DNA of 64,000 bases from Prevotella sp. oral taxon 299 str. F0039 (GCF_000163055.2 NC_022111.1:1054001-1118000), one strand, 5' to 3'; counted from the stretch's first letter, positions 27,980-37,809 are shown. The notes: a model not told the origin generated them from the letters alone. A program made the numbers and translations.

Positions 27980-28735
27980 TTAGTCGTTTAACTTTGCCAT
28001 GATAAACTCACGGTTTAGACGAGCGATATTGGCAATAGATTCGTTCTTTGGACACTCTGCTTCGCATGCTTGAGTGTTTGTACAGTTACCGAATCCAAGT
28101 TCTTCCATCTTCAACATCATTGCCTTTGCACGACGTGCTGCTTCTGGTTTACCTTGTGGAAGAAGTGCAAGTTGACTTACCTTAGAACTTACAAACAACA
28201 TTGCAGAACCGTTTTTACATGCTGCAACGCAAGCACCACAACCGATACATGTTGCGCAATCCATTGCTTCGTCGGCATCTTGCTTTGGAATGAGGATGCT
28301 GTTTGCATCTTGTGGTTGGCCTGTGCGTACTGTTACGTATCCACCTGCTTGTATAATCTTATCGAAAGCACCACGATCTACCATACAATCCTTAATTACT
28401 GGGAATGCAGCAGAACGCCATGGCTCTACGGTTATTACGTCTCCATCATTGAAACGGCGCATGTATAATTGGCAAGTTGTTGCTCCTGTAGCTGGTCCGT
28501 GTGGGTGTCCATTGATGTAAAGTGAACACATACCGCAGATACCTTCTCTACAATCGTGGTCGAACACAAATGGTTCTTTACCTTCTTCGATGAGTTGCTC
28601 ATTCAAGATGTCGAGCATTTCGAGGAATGAAGTATCTGTAGGGATGTCCTTCATTTCGAATGAATCGAAGTGTCCTTTTGCCTTAGGACCATTCTGACGC
28701 CATACTTTTAGCGTGAAACTTATATTTTTTTCCAT
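27980..28735 (-). CDS. frdB: Fumarate reductase/succinate dehydrogenase iron-sulfur subunit
   Basis: Carries electrons between the flavoprotein and the membrane cytochrome b. The 251-residue product has a [2Fe-2S] site ([10 protein letters not shown] with a later TTCQLYMR Cys) in the N-terminal ferredoxin domain. The C-terminal domain has clusters from [17 protein letters not shown] and from [16 protein letters not shown]. Last gene of the minus-strand operon, 134 bp after frdA. In anaerobic Bacteroidales this complex usually runs as a menaquinol:fumarate reductase, making succinate; direction here is inferred from that. Confidence 0.96.
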   Translation of the reverse strand: MEKNISFTLKVWRQNGPKAKGHFDSFEMKDIPTDTSFLEMLDILNEQLIEEGKEPFVFDHDCREGICGMCSLYINGHPHGPATGATTCQLYMRRFNDGDVITVEPWRSAAFPVIKDCMVDRGAFDKIIQAGGYVTVRTGQPQDANSILIPKQDADEAMDCATCIGCGACVAACKNGSAMLFVSSKVSQLALLPQGKPEAARRAKAMMLKMEELGFGNCTNTQACEAECPKNESIANIARLNREFIMAKLND

Positions 28736-28869
28736 ATGGGTTTTATAGCTTATTCGTTTAGAGTTGTTATGTCGACTTGAGTAACTACTGGGCTTTTGAG
28801 TGCTTTGTGCGCTACTGCTGTGCTCTAATGTTTGTGAGCAGTCGACATAAGATGCACTCGTTAACTTAA

Positions 28870-30852
28870 TTACGACTTATAGTTACGTGTTTGAACTTTA
28901 ATTGCTTCATACTCTAATGGCTCTTTGATAAGCTCTGGTTCTGCTGTATCGCAACCATTATATTTCCAGCATCCTACATAGAAATAGTTCTCGTCATCAC
29001 GCTTAGCTTCTCCTTCTTCAGTCTGATATTCTTCACGGAAGTGTCCACCACAGCTTTCATTACGAGAGAGAGCGTCGTATGCTTCAAGTTCTCCCATGAT
29101 GATAAAGTCACGAAGGTGAATGGCTTTGTCTAGCTCTACGTTAAGTCCTTCTTTGCTTCCAGGTATGAATAGGTTGGTATCGAACTCTTTTCTTAGTTCT
29201 TTCATCTTTGCAATACCTTCACGAAGTCCTTCTGCTGTACGACCCATTCCTACGTGTTCCCACATGATATGACCTAGTTCTTTGTGAATTGAGTCTACAG
29301 AACGTTTTCCTTGAATACCCATTAGGCGATCGATTTCTGCTTGAACTCCACGCTCTGCTTCTTCGAATTCAGGAAGATCTGTAGATAAACGAGGCCAAAT
29401 TGCTTGATCTGCAAGATAGTTTTGGATGGTGTATGGAAGTACGAAGTAACCGTCTGCAAGACCTTGCATCAATGCTGAAGCACCTAAGCGGTTTGCTCCG
29501 TGGTCTGAGAAGTTACACTCTCCAATTGCGAACAAGCCTTCGATTGAAGTCATTAGCTCGTAATCAACCCAGATTCCACCCATTGTATAGTGGATTGCAG
29601 GATAGATCATCATTGGATTATAATACTTAACACCATTTATTTCGTTTGCTAATTCGCCTGGATTAACGTCTGTAATTTCTTCGTACATATCGAATAGGTT
29701 ACCATAACGTTGTAGAATGGCATCTACTCCCAAGCGTTCAATACTTTCAGAGAAGTCAAGGAACACAGCAAGACCTGTGTTGTTTACACCGAATCCCTTA
29801 TCGCAACGCTCTTTAGCAGCACGAGATGCTACGTCACGAGGTACCAAGTTACCGAACGCTGGATAGCGACGTTCAAGATAATAGTCACGATCTTCTTCTG
29901 GAATGTCAGAGCCTTTCTTTGTACCTGCTTGCAAAGCTTTAGCGTCTTCGATCTTCTTTGGAACCCAAATACGTCCGTCATTACGCAAAGATTCAGACAT
30001 CAAGGTAAGCTTTGATTGCTTATCGCCGTGTACTGGAATACATGTTGGATGAATTTGAACGTATGATGGATTTGCAAAGTAAGCTCCCTTACGATAGCAT
30101 TGGATTGCTGCTGTACAGTTACAACCCATCGCATTGGTAGAAAGGAAATAAGCATTACCATATCCTCCTGTTGCAATTACAACGGCATTTGCAGAGAAAC
30201 GTTCTAGTTTACCTGTAACTAAGTTCTTTGCGATGATACCTCTTGCACGGCCATCAACAAGAACTACGTCTTCCATCTCATAACGAGTGTAAAGCTTTAC
30301 CTTTCCTGCATTCACCTGACAGCTAAGCGCAGAGTAAGCACCAAGCAACAATTGCTGTCCTGTTTGTCCTTTTGCGTAGAATGTTCTACTTACTTGAGCT
30401 CCACCAAAAGAACGGTTTGCTAACATACCACCATACTCACGAGCAAAAGGAACACCTTGAGCTACGCACTGATCGATGATACTATTTGACACTTCTGCTA
30501 AACGATAAACGTTTGCTTCACGTGCTCTATAGTCGCCACCTTTAACTGTATCGTAGAAAAGACGATAAACTGAGTCGCCATCATTCTGATAGTTTTTAGC
30601 AGCATTGATACCTCCTTGCGCTGCAATAGAGTGCGCACGACGAGGCGAATCTTGTATACAAAAGTTAAGAACATTGAAGCCCATCTCGCCAAGAGATGCA
30701 GCTGCACTAGCTCCAGCCAATCCTGTTCCTACAACAATTACATCTAACTTTAATTTATTCTTGGGGTTAACCAAACGTTGATGCGCTTTATAATTGGTCC
30801 ATTTCTCTGCTATAGGTCCTTCTGGAATCTTTGAATTTATCTGATTAGTCAT
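28870..30852 (-). CDS. frdA: Fumarate reductase/succinate dehydrogenase flavoprotein subunit
   Basis: FAD-bearing catalytic subunit. The 660-residue product has the dinucleotide motif [12 protein letters not shown] at ~40-51, the FAD-attachment region [12 protein letters not shown] (histidine ~74), and the substrate-side stretch ending [14 protein letters not shown]. The length and the N-terminus ([18 protein letters not shown]) fit the Bacteroidetes-type subunit, longer than the ~590-residue proteobacterial form. It lies between the cytochrome gene (46-bp gap) and frdB in one minus-strand operon. Confidence 0.97.
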   Translation of the reverse strand: MTNQINSKIPEGPIAEKWTNYKAHQRLVNPKNKLKLDVIVVGTGLAGASAAASLGEMGFNVLNFCIQDSPRRAHSIAAQGGINAAKNYQNDGDSVYRLFYDTVKGGDYRAREANVYRLAEVSNSIIDQCVAQGVPFAREYGGMLANRSFGGAQVSRTFYAKGQTGQQLLLGAYSALSCQVNAGKVKLYTRYEMEDVVLVDGRARGIIAKNLVTGKLERFSANAVVIATGGYGNAYFLSTNAMGCNCTAAIQCYRKGAYFANPSYVQIHPTCIPVHGDKQSKLTLMSESLRNDGRIWVPKKIEDAKALQAGTKKGSDIPEEDRDYYLERRYPAFGNLVPRDVASRAAKERCDKGFGVNNTGLAVFLDFSESIERLGVDAILQRYGNLFDMYEEITDVNPGELANEINGVKYYNPMMIYPAIHYTMGGIWVDYELMTSIEGLFAIGECNFSDHGANRLGASALMQGLADGYFVLPYTIQNYLADQAIWPRLSTDLPEFEEAERGVQAEIDRLMGIQGKRSVDSIHKELGHIMWEHVGMGRTAEGLREGIAKMKELRKEFDTNLFIPGSKEGLNVELDKAIHLRDFIIMGELEAYDALSRNESCGGHFREEYQTEEGEAKRDDENYFYVGCWKYNGCDTAEPELIKEPLEYEAIKVQTRNYKS

Positions 30853-30898
30853 AATCTTTAAATCTTAAAAGGAAGTAATTAAATTCTTACACACTAAA

Positions 30899-31582
30899 TT
30901 AATGGCAGCATAAGCTAGGCGCACAGCCAAACGCAAACGCAAGAACTACAACAAGGAATCCTAACATTAAGATGGTAGAATATACCAAGCCAATTACTTG
31001 CCAACGCTTAAACCAAACCTTACCATTAACACCTAAGGTGTGCATTGCACTCCAAAATCCATGAGAAAGGTGTAACCAAATGGCAACAATCCATATAACA
31101 TAAAGCACTACAAATACAGGATTTGCAAATGTGTCCTTAATGTATGCAAAGCCATCACTAGGAGAAAATTTCATTTCCATGTGCATTAGTTCTGCAAACA
31201 TCATGTTGTACCAGAAGTTAAAGAGGTGCAATAATAAACCTAAAAGAATGATAATACCCAAAACAAGCATGTTTTGAGATGCCCATTCAACCTTTTTAGG
31301 TTTGTCTACTACTGCATATCGCTCGCTTCCACGTGCTCTTCTATTTTGAGCAGTTAAGATAAAAGCATACACAATATGCAACATTGCAAGTCCAGCTAGC
31401 CCCATTGTAGCTACAACAGCATACCAGTTGGCACCAAGAAACTCACATACCATATTATAAGCCTCGCCCGAGAATAACGCAACAAGGTTCATTGACATGT
31501 GAAAAGTCAAGAATAGAATAAGCGCAATGCCTGTTAAAGACATTATAACTTTTCTACCAATAGAGGATTTAAATAACCACAT
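30899..31582 (-). CDS. frdC: Fumarate reductase/succinate dehydrogenase cytochrome b subunit
   Basis: Membrane anchor with heme b that exchanges electrons with menaquinone. The 227-residue product has five hydrophobic segments and the expected histidines: TFHMSMN in helix 1, LHIVYAF in helix 2, LHLFNFW in helix 3, and WLHLSHGFWSAMHTLG near helix 4/5. This is the single-subunit, diheme type (as in Wolinella FrdC). First gene of the operon, with an excellent Bacteroidetes promoter ~128 nt upstream, divergent from mnmG. Confidence 0.95.
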   Translation of the reverse strand: MWLFKSSIGRKVIMSLTGIALILFLTFHMSMNLVALFSGEAYNMVCEFLGANWYAVVATMGLAGLAMLHIVYAFILTAQNRRARGSERYAVVDKPKKVEWASQNMLVLGIIILLGLLLHLFNFWYNMMFAELMHMEMKFSPSDGFAYIKDTFANPVFVVLYVIWIVAIWLHLSHGFWSAMHTLGVNGKVWFKRWQVIGLVYSTILMLGFLVVVLAFAFGCAPSLCCH

Positions 31583-31709
31583 AATTGACTGAAAATTTAT
31601 TATTTAATTGTTAGAATATATCCTATTGAGAGCTTAAAGCATATCTTTAAGTATTGTTCTATCTTCATTATACCCCCATTTGTAGGTATATGATTTATAA
31701 AACTGATTG

Positions 31710-31740
31710 CAAAAATACTATATTTTGATGATAAATCAAA
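31710..31740 (-). promoter_or_regulatory. Promoter of frdCAB
   Basis: Minus strand: -33 TTTG (complement of 31737-31740), 19-nt spacer, -7 TATTTTTG (complement of 31710-31717). This matches the Bacteroidetes primary-sigma consensus TTTG-N19-21-TAnnTTTG at every defined base. Confidence 0.75.
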
Positions 31741-31743
31741 GCT

Positions 31744-31778
31744 TTTGACTAAAAATCCAATTTTATTCTGTACTTTTG
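31744..31778 (+). promoter_or_regulatory. Probable promoter of mnmG
   Basis: TTTG at 31744-31747 and TACTTTTG at 31771-31778 with a 23-nt spacer, slightly longer than usual. It is only 4 nt from the frd promoter's -33 box, so the two divergent promoters nearly abut. Confidence 0.5.
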
Positions 31779-31974
31779 TGTGTTAATGTTTTTCGTGCTT
31801 CTACACGAAGATGTTTTATTTATGACACAACAGAAGATTATTATTTATAAAACAACTACTTAAAAACTAAAGGAGAGGTTGATTTCTTTTACATTTGAAA
31901 AGAACGTTGAAAGACTCACACCTATTTATATATTATACGAGAACATATTTAAGGATAAAACCAAAATAACAAGA

Positions 31975-33849
31975 ATGAACTTCAAATATGATGTGATTGT
32001 TGTGGGCGGAGGACATGCAGGTAACGAGGCTGCAACCGCTGCTTCCAACATGGGAGCTAAGACTTGTCTAATCACTATCGACATGAATAAGATTGGACAG
32101 ATGAGCTGTAACCCCGCAATCGGTGGCATTGCAAAAGGTCAGATTGTAAGAGAAATAGACGCATTAGGCGGACAAATGGGACTAATAACCGACGCAACGG
32201 CTATTCAATTCAGAATGTTGAACCGTGGAAAGGGTCCCGCCGTGTGGAGTCCACGTGCACAATGCGACCGAGAAAAGTTTATAACCAAATGGAAAGAAAC
32301 TTTAGATAAAACTGAGAACCTCGACATTTGGCAAGATCAAGTAGACGAATTAATCGTTAAAAACAATGAGATCGTTGGCGTAAAAACTGTTTGGGGAGTT
32401 GAATTCACTGCAAAATGTGTCATTATCACTGCAGGAACATTCCTCAATGGCTTAATGCATATCGGACGAAGAACCTTCCCTGGAGGTAGATGCGCAGAGC
32501 CTGCCGTACCTCATCTCACTGAATGCATCAACCATTTGGGCATCCGTTCTGATCGAATGAAGACAGGAACACCCGTAAGAATCGATAAACGTTCGGTGCA
32601 TTTCGATGAAATGGAGATCCAAGATGGCGACTTCGACTTCCATCAATTCAGCTATATGAATCTTCATAAGCCACTCAAACAATTGCCATGTTGGACATTC
32701 TACACTACCCCCGAAGCGCACATGGAGCTCAACAAGGGTATTGCCGACTCGCCATTGTTTAACGGACAAATTCAAAGTACAGGCCCAAGATACTGCCCTT
32801 CTATTGAAACCAAACTCGTAACATTCCCCGATAAAGACAAACATCCTTTATTCTTAGAGCCTGAAGGCACCGACACCAACGAGATGTATCTCAATGGTTT
32901 CTCTTCAAGTATGCCTTTCGAGGTGCAGTTAAACGCACTTCACAAAATCCCTGCGCTAAGAGATGCCAAGATTTATCGACCTGGTTACGCAATCGAATAC
33001 GATTATTTCGACCCAACACAGCTTAAACATACTCTTGAAAGTAAGGTTGTAAAAGGACTTTACTTCGCTGGACAAGTAAACGGAACTACTGGCTATGAAG
33101 AGGCAGCAGGACAAGGTTTGGTTGCAGGTATCAACGCAGCTCTAAGATGTTTCTACAACGATAAGGAATTTATTATGAAACGAGACGAGAGCTATATTGG
33201 CGTTCTCATCGACGATTTAACAACCAAAGGTGTCGACGAACCTTATCGAATGTTTACCTCGAGAGCTGAATATAGAATTTTATTACGTCAAGATGATGCC
33301 GACTACAGATTAACTTCTAAGGCATTTGAATTGGGCATTGCTACTAAAGAGCGTTACGATTGGTGGAAACAGAAAGAAGAATCTATTTCTAAAATCATAC
33401 AATTCTGCGATGAAACCAGCATAAAACCAAAAGAAATCAATGCAAGTTTAGAACGCTTAGGCACCACTCCAATCCACTCTTCTATTAAAATTTCGGATCT
33501 AATTGCTCGTCCTCAACTCACCATGAATAACCTAGCTGAAGTTATTCCCCATTTAAACGACATACTAAAAGCTGTCCCTAACAGACAGGCAGAAATCACC
33601 GAAGCAGCAGAGATAAGAATTAAATACAGAGGATATATCGAAAGAGAGCGAATCATTGCCGATAAAATGAGACGTCTAGAAGACATCAGAATTAAGGGAA
33701 GGTTTAATTATTCGCAACTTCATGAAATATCTACCGAAGGCAGACAGAAGCTCGAAAAGATCCAACCTGAAACACTAGCAGAAGCAAGTAGAATTCCTGG
33801 TGTGTCTCCAAGCGATATCAATGTACTCCTTATCTTATTGGGAAGATAA
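31975..33849 (+). CDS. mnmG: tRNA uridine-5-carboxymethylaminomethyl modification enzyme MnmG (GidA)
   Basis: FAD enzyme that, with MnmE, modifies the wobble uridine of several tRNAs. I chose the ATG at 31975 (MNFKYDVIVVGGGHAGNEAA, 624 residues, the family length) rather than a TTG at 31879 that would add 32 unrelated residues. The FAD motif is at residues ~9-14. Family stretches ARAQ-type CNPAIGGIAKG, GTFLNGLMHIG and the C-terminal helical domain ending ASRIPGVSPSDINVLLILLG are present. mnmG often lies near the replication origin in bacteria, of interest given the parS-like site ~100 nt downstream. Confidence 0.97.
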   Translation: MNFKYDVIVVGGGHAGNEAATAASNMGAKTCLITIDMNKIGQMSCNPAIGGIAKGQIVREIDALGGQMGLITDATAIQFRMLNRGKGPAVWSPRAQCDREKFITKWKETLDKTENLDIWQDQVDELIVKNNEIVGVKTVWGVEFTAKCVIITAGTFLNGLMHIGRRTFPGGRCAEPAVPHLTECINHLGIRSDRMKTGTPVRIDKRSVHFDEMEIQDGDFDFHQFSYMNLHKPLKQLPCWTFYTTPEAHMELNKGIADSPLFNGQIQSTGPRYCPSIETKLVTFPDKDKHPLFLEPEGTDTNEMYLNGFSSSMPFEVQLNALHKIPALRDAKIYRPGYAIEYDYFDPTQLKHTLESKVVKGLYFAGQVNGTTGYEEAAGQGLVAGINAALRCFYNDKEFIMKRDESYIGVLIDDLTTKGVDEPYRMFTSRAEYRILLRQDDADYRLTSKAFELGIATKERYDWWKQKEESISKIIQFCDETSIKPKEINASLERLGTTPIHSSIKISDLIARPQLTMNNLAEVIPHLNDILKAVPNRQAEITEAAEIRIKYRGYIERERIIADKMRRLEDIRIKGRFNYSQLHEISTEGRQKLEKIQPETLAEASRIPGVSPSDINVLLILLGR

Positions 33850-33867
33850 CACAACTACAATAACGTT

Positions 33868-33900
33868 CGAATGCATCAATAACTTTATTCAATGCATTCG
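33868..33900. other. Perfect dyad between mnmG and the parS-like site
   Basis: CGAATGCAT and ATGCATTCG (9-bp arms) enclose a second complementary pair AATAA/TTATT. There is no T-run, so it is not a normal terminator; it could be a protein-binding dyad or an RNA-end hairpin. Confidence 0.5.
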
Positions 33901-33946
33901 CAAGGCAAGAAAGAAACAGATATAAAACTATCACGAGACAAACATA

Positions 33947-33962
33947 AGTTTCACGTGAAACA
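33947..33962. other. parS-like centromere site 1
   Basis: AGTTTCACGTGAAACA matches the widely conserved bacterial parS consensus TGTTTCACGTGAAACA at 15 of 16 positions and has the full palindromic core GTTTCACGTGAAAC. It lies in the mnmG-apt gap. ParB/Noc-type proteins bind such sites; no parAB genes are in the window. Confidence 0.75.
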
Positions 33963-33995
33963 AAAGATAAGAAATAACAATATAATTATTTGATA

Positions 33996-34526
33996 ATGAA
34001 CAACAAACTATTATTAGACAATCTGCGTTCAATTCCAGATTGGCCTATAAAGGGTGTCAACTTTAGAGATGTCACCACTCTATTTAAAAATGCAGAATGT
34101 TTAAAAACAATTGCCGATGAAATGTATGATCTTTACAAAGACAAGGGCATTACTAAGGTAGTTGGCATCGAAAGCCGTGGCTTTGTTATGAGTTCTGCTC
34201 TTGCCATCAAACTAAACGCTGGTATTGCGCTATGTAGAAAACCAGGAAAGCTACCTTGCGAAACCGTACAAGAAAGCTATGCGAAGGAATATGGCATTGA
34301 TACTATCGAAATACATAAAGACGCAATAGAAGAAGGCGACGTGGTTTTACTTCACGATGACTTGCTTGCTACTGGCGGAACAATGAAAGCTGCATGCGAT
34401 CTTGTTAGAAAATTCAAACCCAAAAAGATTTATTGTAATTTCATCATCGAACTCTTAGACGAAGGACTTAACGGCAGAGAGGTATTCGATAAAGACATCG
34501 AAATTACCACATTACTAAAACTTTAA
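33996..34526 (+). CDS. apt: Adenine phosphoribosyltransferase
   Basis: Converts adenine and PRPP to AMP in purine salvage. Starting at the ATG 33996 gives 176 residues, the family length; a TTG two codons upstream is less likely. Family features: IPDWPIKGVNFRDVTTLF near the N-terminus, the VGIESRGFVMSSALA stretch, and the PRPP loop VVLLHDDLLATGGTM near residue 120. It lies between two parS-like sites and has its own terminator. Confidence 0.96.
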   Translation: MNNKLLLDNLRSIPDWPIKGVNFRDVTTLFKNAECLKTIADEMYDLYKDKGITKVVGIESRGFVMSSALAIKLNAGIALCRKPGKLPCETVQESYAKEYGIDTIEIHKDAIEEGDVVLLHDDLLATGGTMKAACDLVRKFKPKKIYCNFIIELLDEGLNGREVFDKDIEITTLLKL

Positions 34527-34532
34527 GATAAG

Positions 34533-34586
34533 AAAGGATTGAATCGGTTTGCCAAACTTACAAAAGGCACCATTCAATCCTTTTAT
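34533..34586 (+). terminator. Intrinsic terminator after apt
   Basis: AAAGGATTGAAT-GGT pairs with ACC-ATTCAATCCTTT, followed by a T-rich run, 6 nt after the apt stop. Confidence 0.85.
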
Positions 34587-34690
34587 TATTCCCCACCCCT
34601 TTCTCGTCTTTTACAAGAAAGAAACAAACCTTTCATCGACAAGATGAACAATATGTGAAACTTTAACACACAACAACTTTTATGTATTAT

Positions 34691-34706
34691 AGTTTCACGT
34701 GAAACA
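34691..34706. other. parS-like centromere site 2
   Basis: AGTTTCACGTGAAACA, identical to site 1 (15 of 16 to consensus), 744 bp away and 40 bp upstream of uvrC. Two identical palindromic 16-mers in adjacent intergenic gaps are very unlikely by chance. Confidence 0.75.
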
Positions 34707-34746
34707 CAAAATCATAAAAACTCTGATTTTAAAGGCATTGTAGTGC

Positions 34747-36597
34747 ATGACAAAGGATAAAAAAGAAGAACGCATTAGCAAATTAAAAGGCATCGTACAA
34801 AGCATGCCTGAGAAGCCAGGTAGTTACCAATTCTACGATGAAAACAATGTTATTATATACGTAGGAAAGGCAAAACGCCTCAAAAGTCGTGTATCTTCGT
34901 ATTTCCATAAAGAAGTAGATCGATTTAAGACAAAGGTTCTTGTAAGTAAAATTCACAACATTTCATATACCGTTGTCAACACCGAGGAAGACGCACTTCT
35001 ACTCGAAAACAGCTTAATTAAGAAATACACACCACGCTATAACGTTCTACTTAAAGACGGAAAGACCTACCCCAGCATTTGTGTTACGCACGAATACTTT
35101 CCACGCATATTCAAAACCCGCACCATCAACCATAAAACGGGCACCTATTTTGGTCCTTTCACCAACGTAACAGCCCTCAAATCGCTTTTAGAACTCATCA
35201 CCAAAATCTACAAGCCCCGTAGCTGTCAGCTTCCACTTACACCACAAGGCATCGCCAATAACAAGTTCAAATCGTGCTTAGAGTATCACATTCACAACTG
35301 CTTAGGGCCCTGCATTGGCAAGCAGACTATGGAAGATTACAATGAAAAGATTGCCCAAGCCAAAGAGATTCTCAAAGGAAACGTGCGCAAAACCAGTGCT
35401 GTTCTCTACGAAAAGATGATGCAGTTGGCAGAAGAAATGCGCTTTGAAGAAGCCCAAGAGCTTAAAAAACAATACGAACTGATTGCCTCGTTCGTTGCCA
35501 AAAGCGAGGTGGTTAGTCACACCATACGCAATGTAGATGTATTTAGCATTACGTATCACGACAACGAAAAAACGGCTTTCATCAACTACATTCACGTTAA
35601 AAATGGCACGATTAATCAGAGTTTCACCTACGAATATAAGCAAAAGGTGAACGAAACAAACGAAGAACTTTTGGTGAGTGCAATCCTCGAAATTCGCAAT
35701 CGTTTTGCAAGCGAAGCGCAAGAGATTATTGTTCCTTTTGAAATAGATTGGCAATTAACCAACGCCTACTTCACTGTACCTCAAAGAGGGGATAAAAAGA
35801 AGCTCTTAGAGCTGTCGGAAATGAATGGAAAGCAATACAAATTCGACCGCATGAAGCAAGCCGAAAAGCTCAATCCCGAGCAGAAATACACCCGAATAAT
35901 GAAAGAATTACAGAATCATTTACAGCTTTCTAAACTGCCATATCACATCGAATGCTTCGACAACTCAAACATTAGCGGAACAAATGCAGTGGCTGGGTGT
36001 GTGGTTTTCAAAGGAATGAAACCCTCGAAAAGCGACTATCGCAAGTATAACATCAAAACTGTGGTTGGACCTGATGATTATGCGTCGATGCAAGAAGTTG
36101 TTTATAGACGTTATAAGCGTATGATTGACGAGGGAAAGCCTCTACCCGACCTCATCATCACCGATGGCGGTAAGGGTCAAATGAGCGTTGTTCGAGAGGT
36201 GATTGAAGGGCAATTACACCTCCAAATTCCTATTGCTGGATTGGCAAAAGACAACCATCACCGCACCAACGAACTACTTTTTGGCGACCCTCCCATTGTT
36301 ATTGGATTGAAGAATAACAGCGAATTATTTTTGGCTCTTATGCGCATTCAAGACGAGGTGCACCGCTATGCCATTTCCTTCCATAGAGACAAGCGTTCTA
36401 AAATAGCCCTACACTCTGAATTAGACAATATCAAAGGCGTTGGAACAAAGACCAAAGAGACTCTCATTGCTCAGTTTAAGAGCGTAAAGAAGATTAAAAC
36501 TACTAGCTTAGAGCAACTTACAGAGGTTCTCGGAGCAAGTAAAGCCGCCATTGTGTTCAATCACTTCAACGAAAAAGAGCAAAAGAACCAAATTTAG
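34747..36597 (+). CDS. uvrC: UvrABC excinuclease subunit C
   Basis: Makes both incisions in nucleotide excision repair. The 616-residue product has the GIY-YIG nuclease domain at the N-terminus (PGSYQFYDENNVIIYVGKAK), a Cys-containing linker, the UvrB-binding helical hairpin (KMMQLAEEMRFEEAQELKKQ), the RNase H-like second nuclease domain with HIECFDNSNISGTNAV and LIITDGGKGQ, and a C-terminal helix-hairpin-helix region (LDNIKGVGTKTKETLI). It is followed by a terminator. Confidence 0.97.
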   Translation: MTKDKKEERISKLKGIVQSMPEKPGSYQFYDENNVIIYVGKAKRLKSRVSSYFHKEVDRFKTKVLVSKIHNISYTVVNTEEDALLLENSLIKKYTPRYNVLLKDGKTYPSICVTHEYFPRIFKTRTINHKTGTYFGPFTNVTALKSLLELITKIYKPRSCQLPLTPQGIANNKFKSCLEYHIHNCLGPCIGKQTMEDYNEKIAQAKEILKGNVRKTSAVLYEKMMQLAEEMRFEEAQELKKQYELIASFVAKSEVVSHTIRNVDVFSITYHDNEKTAFINYIHVKNGTINQSFTYEYKQKVNETNEELLVSAILEIRNRFASEAQEIIVPFEIDWQLTNAYFTVPQRGDKKKLLELSEMNGKQYKFDRMKQAEKLNPEQKYTRIMKELQNHLQLSKLPYHIECFDNSNISGTNAVAGCVVFKGMKPSKSDYRKYNIKTVVGPDDYASMQEVVYRRYKRMIDEGKPLPDLIITDGGKGQMSVVREVIEGQLHLQIPIAGLAKDNHHRTNELLFGDPPIVIGLKNNSELFLALMRIQDEVHRYAISFHRDKRSKIALHSELDNIKGVGTKTKETLIAQFKSVKKIKTTSLEQLTEVLGASKAAIVFNHFNEKEQKNQI

Positions 36598-36624
36598 CAT
36601 GTAAAGCTCTTATAATCAAAACAT

Positions 36625-36671
36625 TAAAGATTTTAAGATGAGTAAAAATCTCATTTTATAATCTTTTTTAT
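36625..36671 (+). terminator. Intrinsic terminator after uvrC
   Basis: A ~17-nt stem (AAAGATT...GATGAG with CTCATT...AATCTTT, two imperfect pairs) ends in a run of T. Confidence 0.75.
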
Positions 36672-36960
36672 TGTTTTCTATCCCTCCCTCAGTCTTTCTT
36701 CGCCATCACAACAAGTATTTTCTTTTGTAGCCAACACTTTTTCTCCCCACCTTTTCCATTTTTCTTCCACAACAACCCTTCTTTTCCCATCACTCAATCC
36801 ATTTATTCTCATCACAAACACCATCATTTCCCATCTATCATCTCCCCCCATTTCAGCACAAAATTCTACCCCTTCCCCCAAACTCTCAAATACTTTCTAC
36901 CCCACTCTATTCCCTTCTTCTGCCTAAACCCAAAGCACCCTCTCATCGCCTCATTTCGTT
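36672..36960. other. C/T-rich, G-depleted intergenic tract
   Basis: Between uvrC and array F the + strand is almost without G: I count 11 G in 36661-36960 and none at all from 36731 to 36855 (125 nt). C is abundant. No reading frame here looks like a gene and no hairpin is evident. Confidence 0.8.
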
Positions 36961-36969
36961 TGCTTTGCA

Positions 36970-37057
36970 AAAGCAGTGCAATTATCACGCAAAAACATTG
37001 AATTTACCCCTCAAAAACAATGAGATTGCAGACTAAAAGCAGTCCTTTTATTTCCCC
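36970..37057 (+). repeat. 22-bp tandem repeat array F (4 units)
   Basis: Units start at 36970, 36992, 37014 and 37036; the 22 bp before (36948-36969) may be a decayed fifth. The last unit ends CTTTTATTTCC. It lies in the 717-bp gap between uvrC and dtd. Confidence 0.85.
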
Positions 37058-37302
37058 ATAGCGCACCCACCATTTCCACAGGGCACAGCACACCACAGCA
37101 AAAACTCTCCACATTACTTTTATTTGCGTTCTAAGACCGTTTTATTTCTTTGCCACTGCAGCACCCATCTTACACCCATCAAGGGCGCAAATCGACAAAA
37201 TAAACTTCAGAAGATGGTGCATACTAAAAATAAAAATGTGCATTTTGTACAAGTACAACGCAACTACTTGAAAATAACGACTGCCGTATGCGCTTTTTTT
37301 TG

Positions 37303-37310
37303 TAATTTTG
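37303..37310 (+). promoter_or_regulatory. -7 box immediately before dtd
   Basis: TAATTTTG (TAnnTTTG) ends 4 nt before the dtd ATG at 37315. If used, transcription would start at or beside the start codon. No -33 TTTG at normal spacing. Confidence 0.45.
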
Positions 37311-37314
37311 TAAC

Positions 37315-37767
37315 ATGAGAATAGTTATTCAAAGGGTTTTAAACGCCAGCGTTTCGATTAACAATGAGGTACACTCTGCCATCTCAAAAGGTTTTCTTTT
37401 GTTAGTGGGAGTTACCCAAACCGACACGCAAGAAGATGTAGAATGGCTTGCCAACAAGGTGTGTTCGCTTCGTGTTTTCGACGACGAAGAGGGCGTAATG
37501 AATAAGAGTATCAAAGATGTTGATGGCGAAATACTCGCTGTTAGTCAGTTCACGCTTATGGCATCTTATAAAAAAGGCAACCGACCTTCATACATTCGAG
37601 CTTCAAGTCCCGACCATTCTCTCCCACTCTACAACAGCTTTGTCGATAAACTAAAGCAACTCTTAAACAAAGATATCGCCACAGGTGTGTTTGGAGCGGA
37701 TATGAAAGTGAGTCTAACCAACGATGGACCTGTTACCATCTGCATGGATTCGAAGAACAAAGAATAG
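37315..37767 (+). CDS. dtd: D-aminoacyl-tRNA deacylase
   Basis: Hydrolyses D-aminoacyl-tRNA (and mischarged Gly-tRNA-Ala) to protect translation. The 150-residue product matches the DTD family over its length: start MRIVIQRVLNASVSI, the SQFTL motif (residues ~78-82) and the C-terminal GPVTI motif near 137-141, which together form the cross-subunit active site. First of a tight run dtd - MazG-like - deoC on the plus strand. There is essentially no room for a 5' leader if the upstream -7 box is the promoter. Confidence 0.96.
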   Translation: MRIVIQRVLNASVSINNEVHSAISKGFLLLVGVTQTDTQEDVEWLANKVCSLRVFDDEEGVMNKSIKDVDGEILAVSQFTLMASYKKGNRPSYIRASSPDHSLPLYNSFVDKLKQLLNKDIATGVFGADMKVSLTNDGPVTICMDSKNKE

Positions 37768-37809
37768 GACAAAAACGAGCCGTAGAGCCTTTATTTTAAC
37801 TCGCAAGAT

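Noticed and set aside
36678..36881. Minus-strand frame of 67 codons in the G-depleted tract
   Set aside because: It is a by-product of the C/T-rich strand: the translation is a low-complexity mix of Glu, Arg, Trp, Met and Val codons, with no RBS or neighbours.
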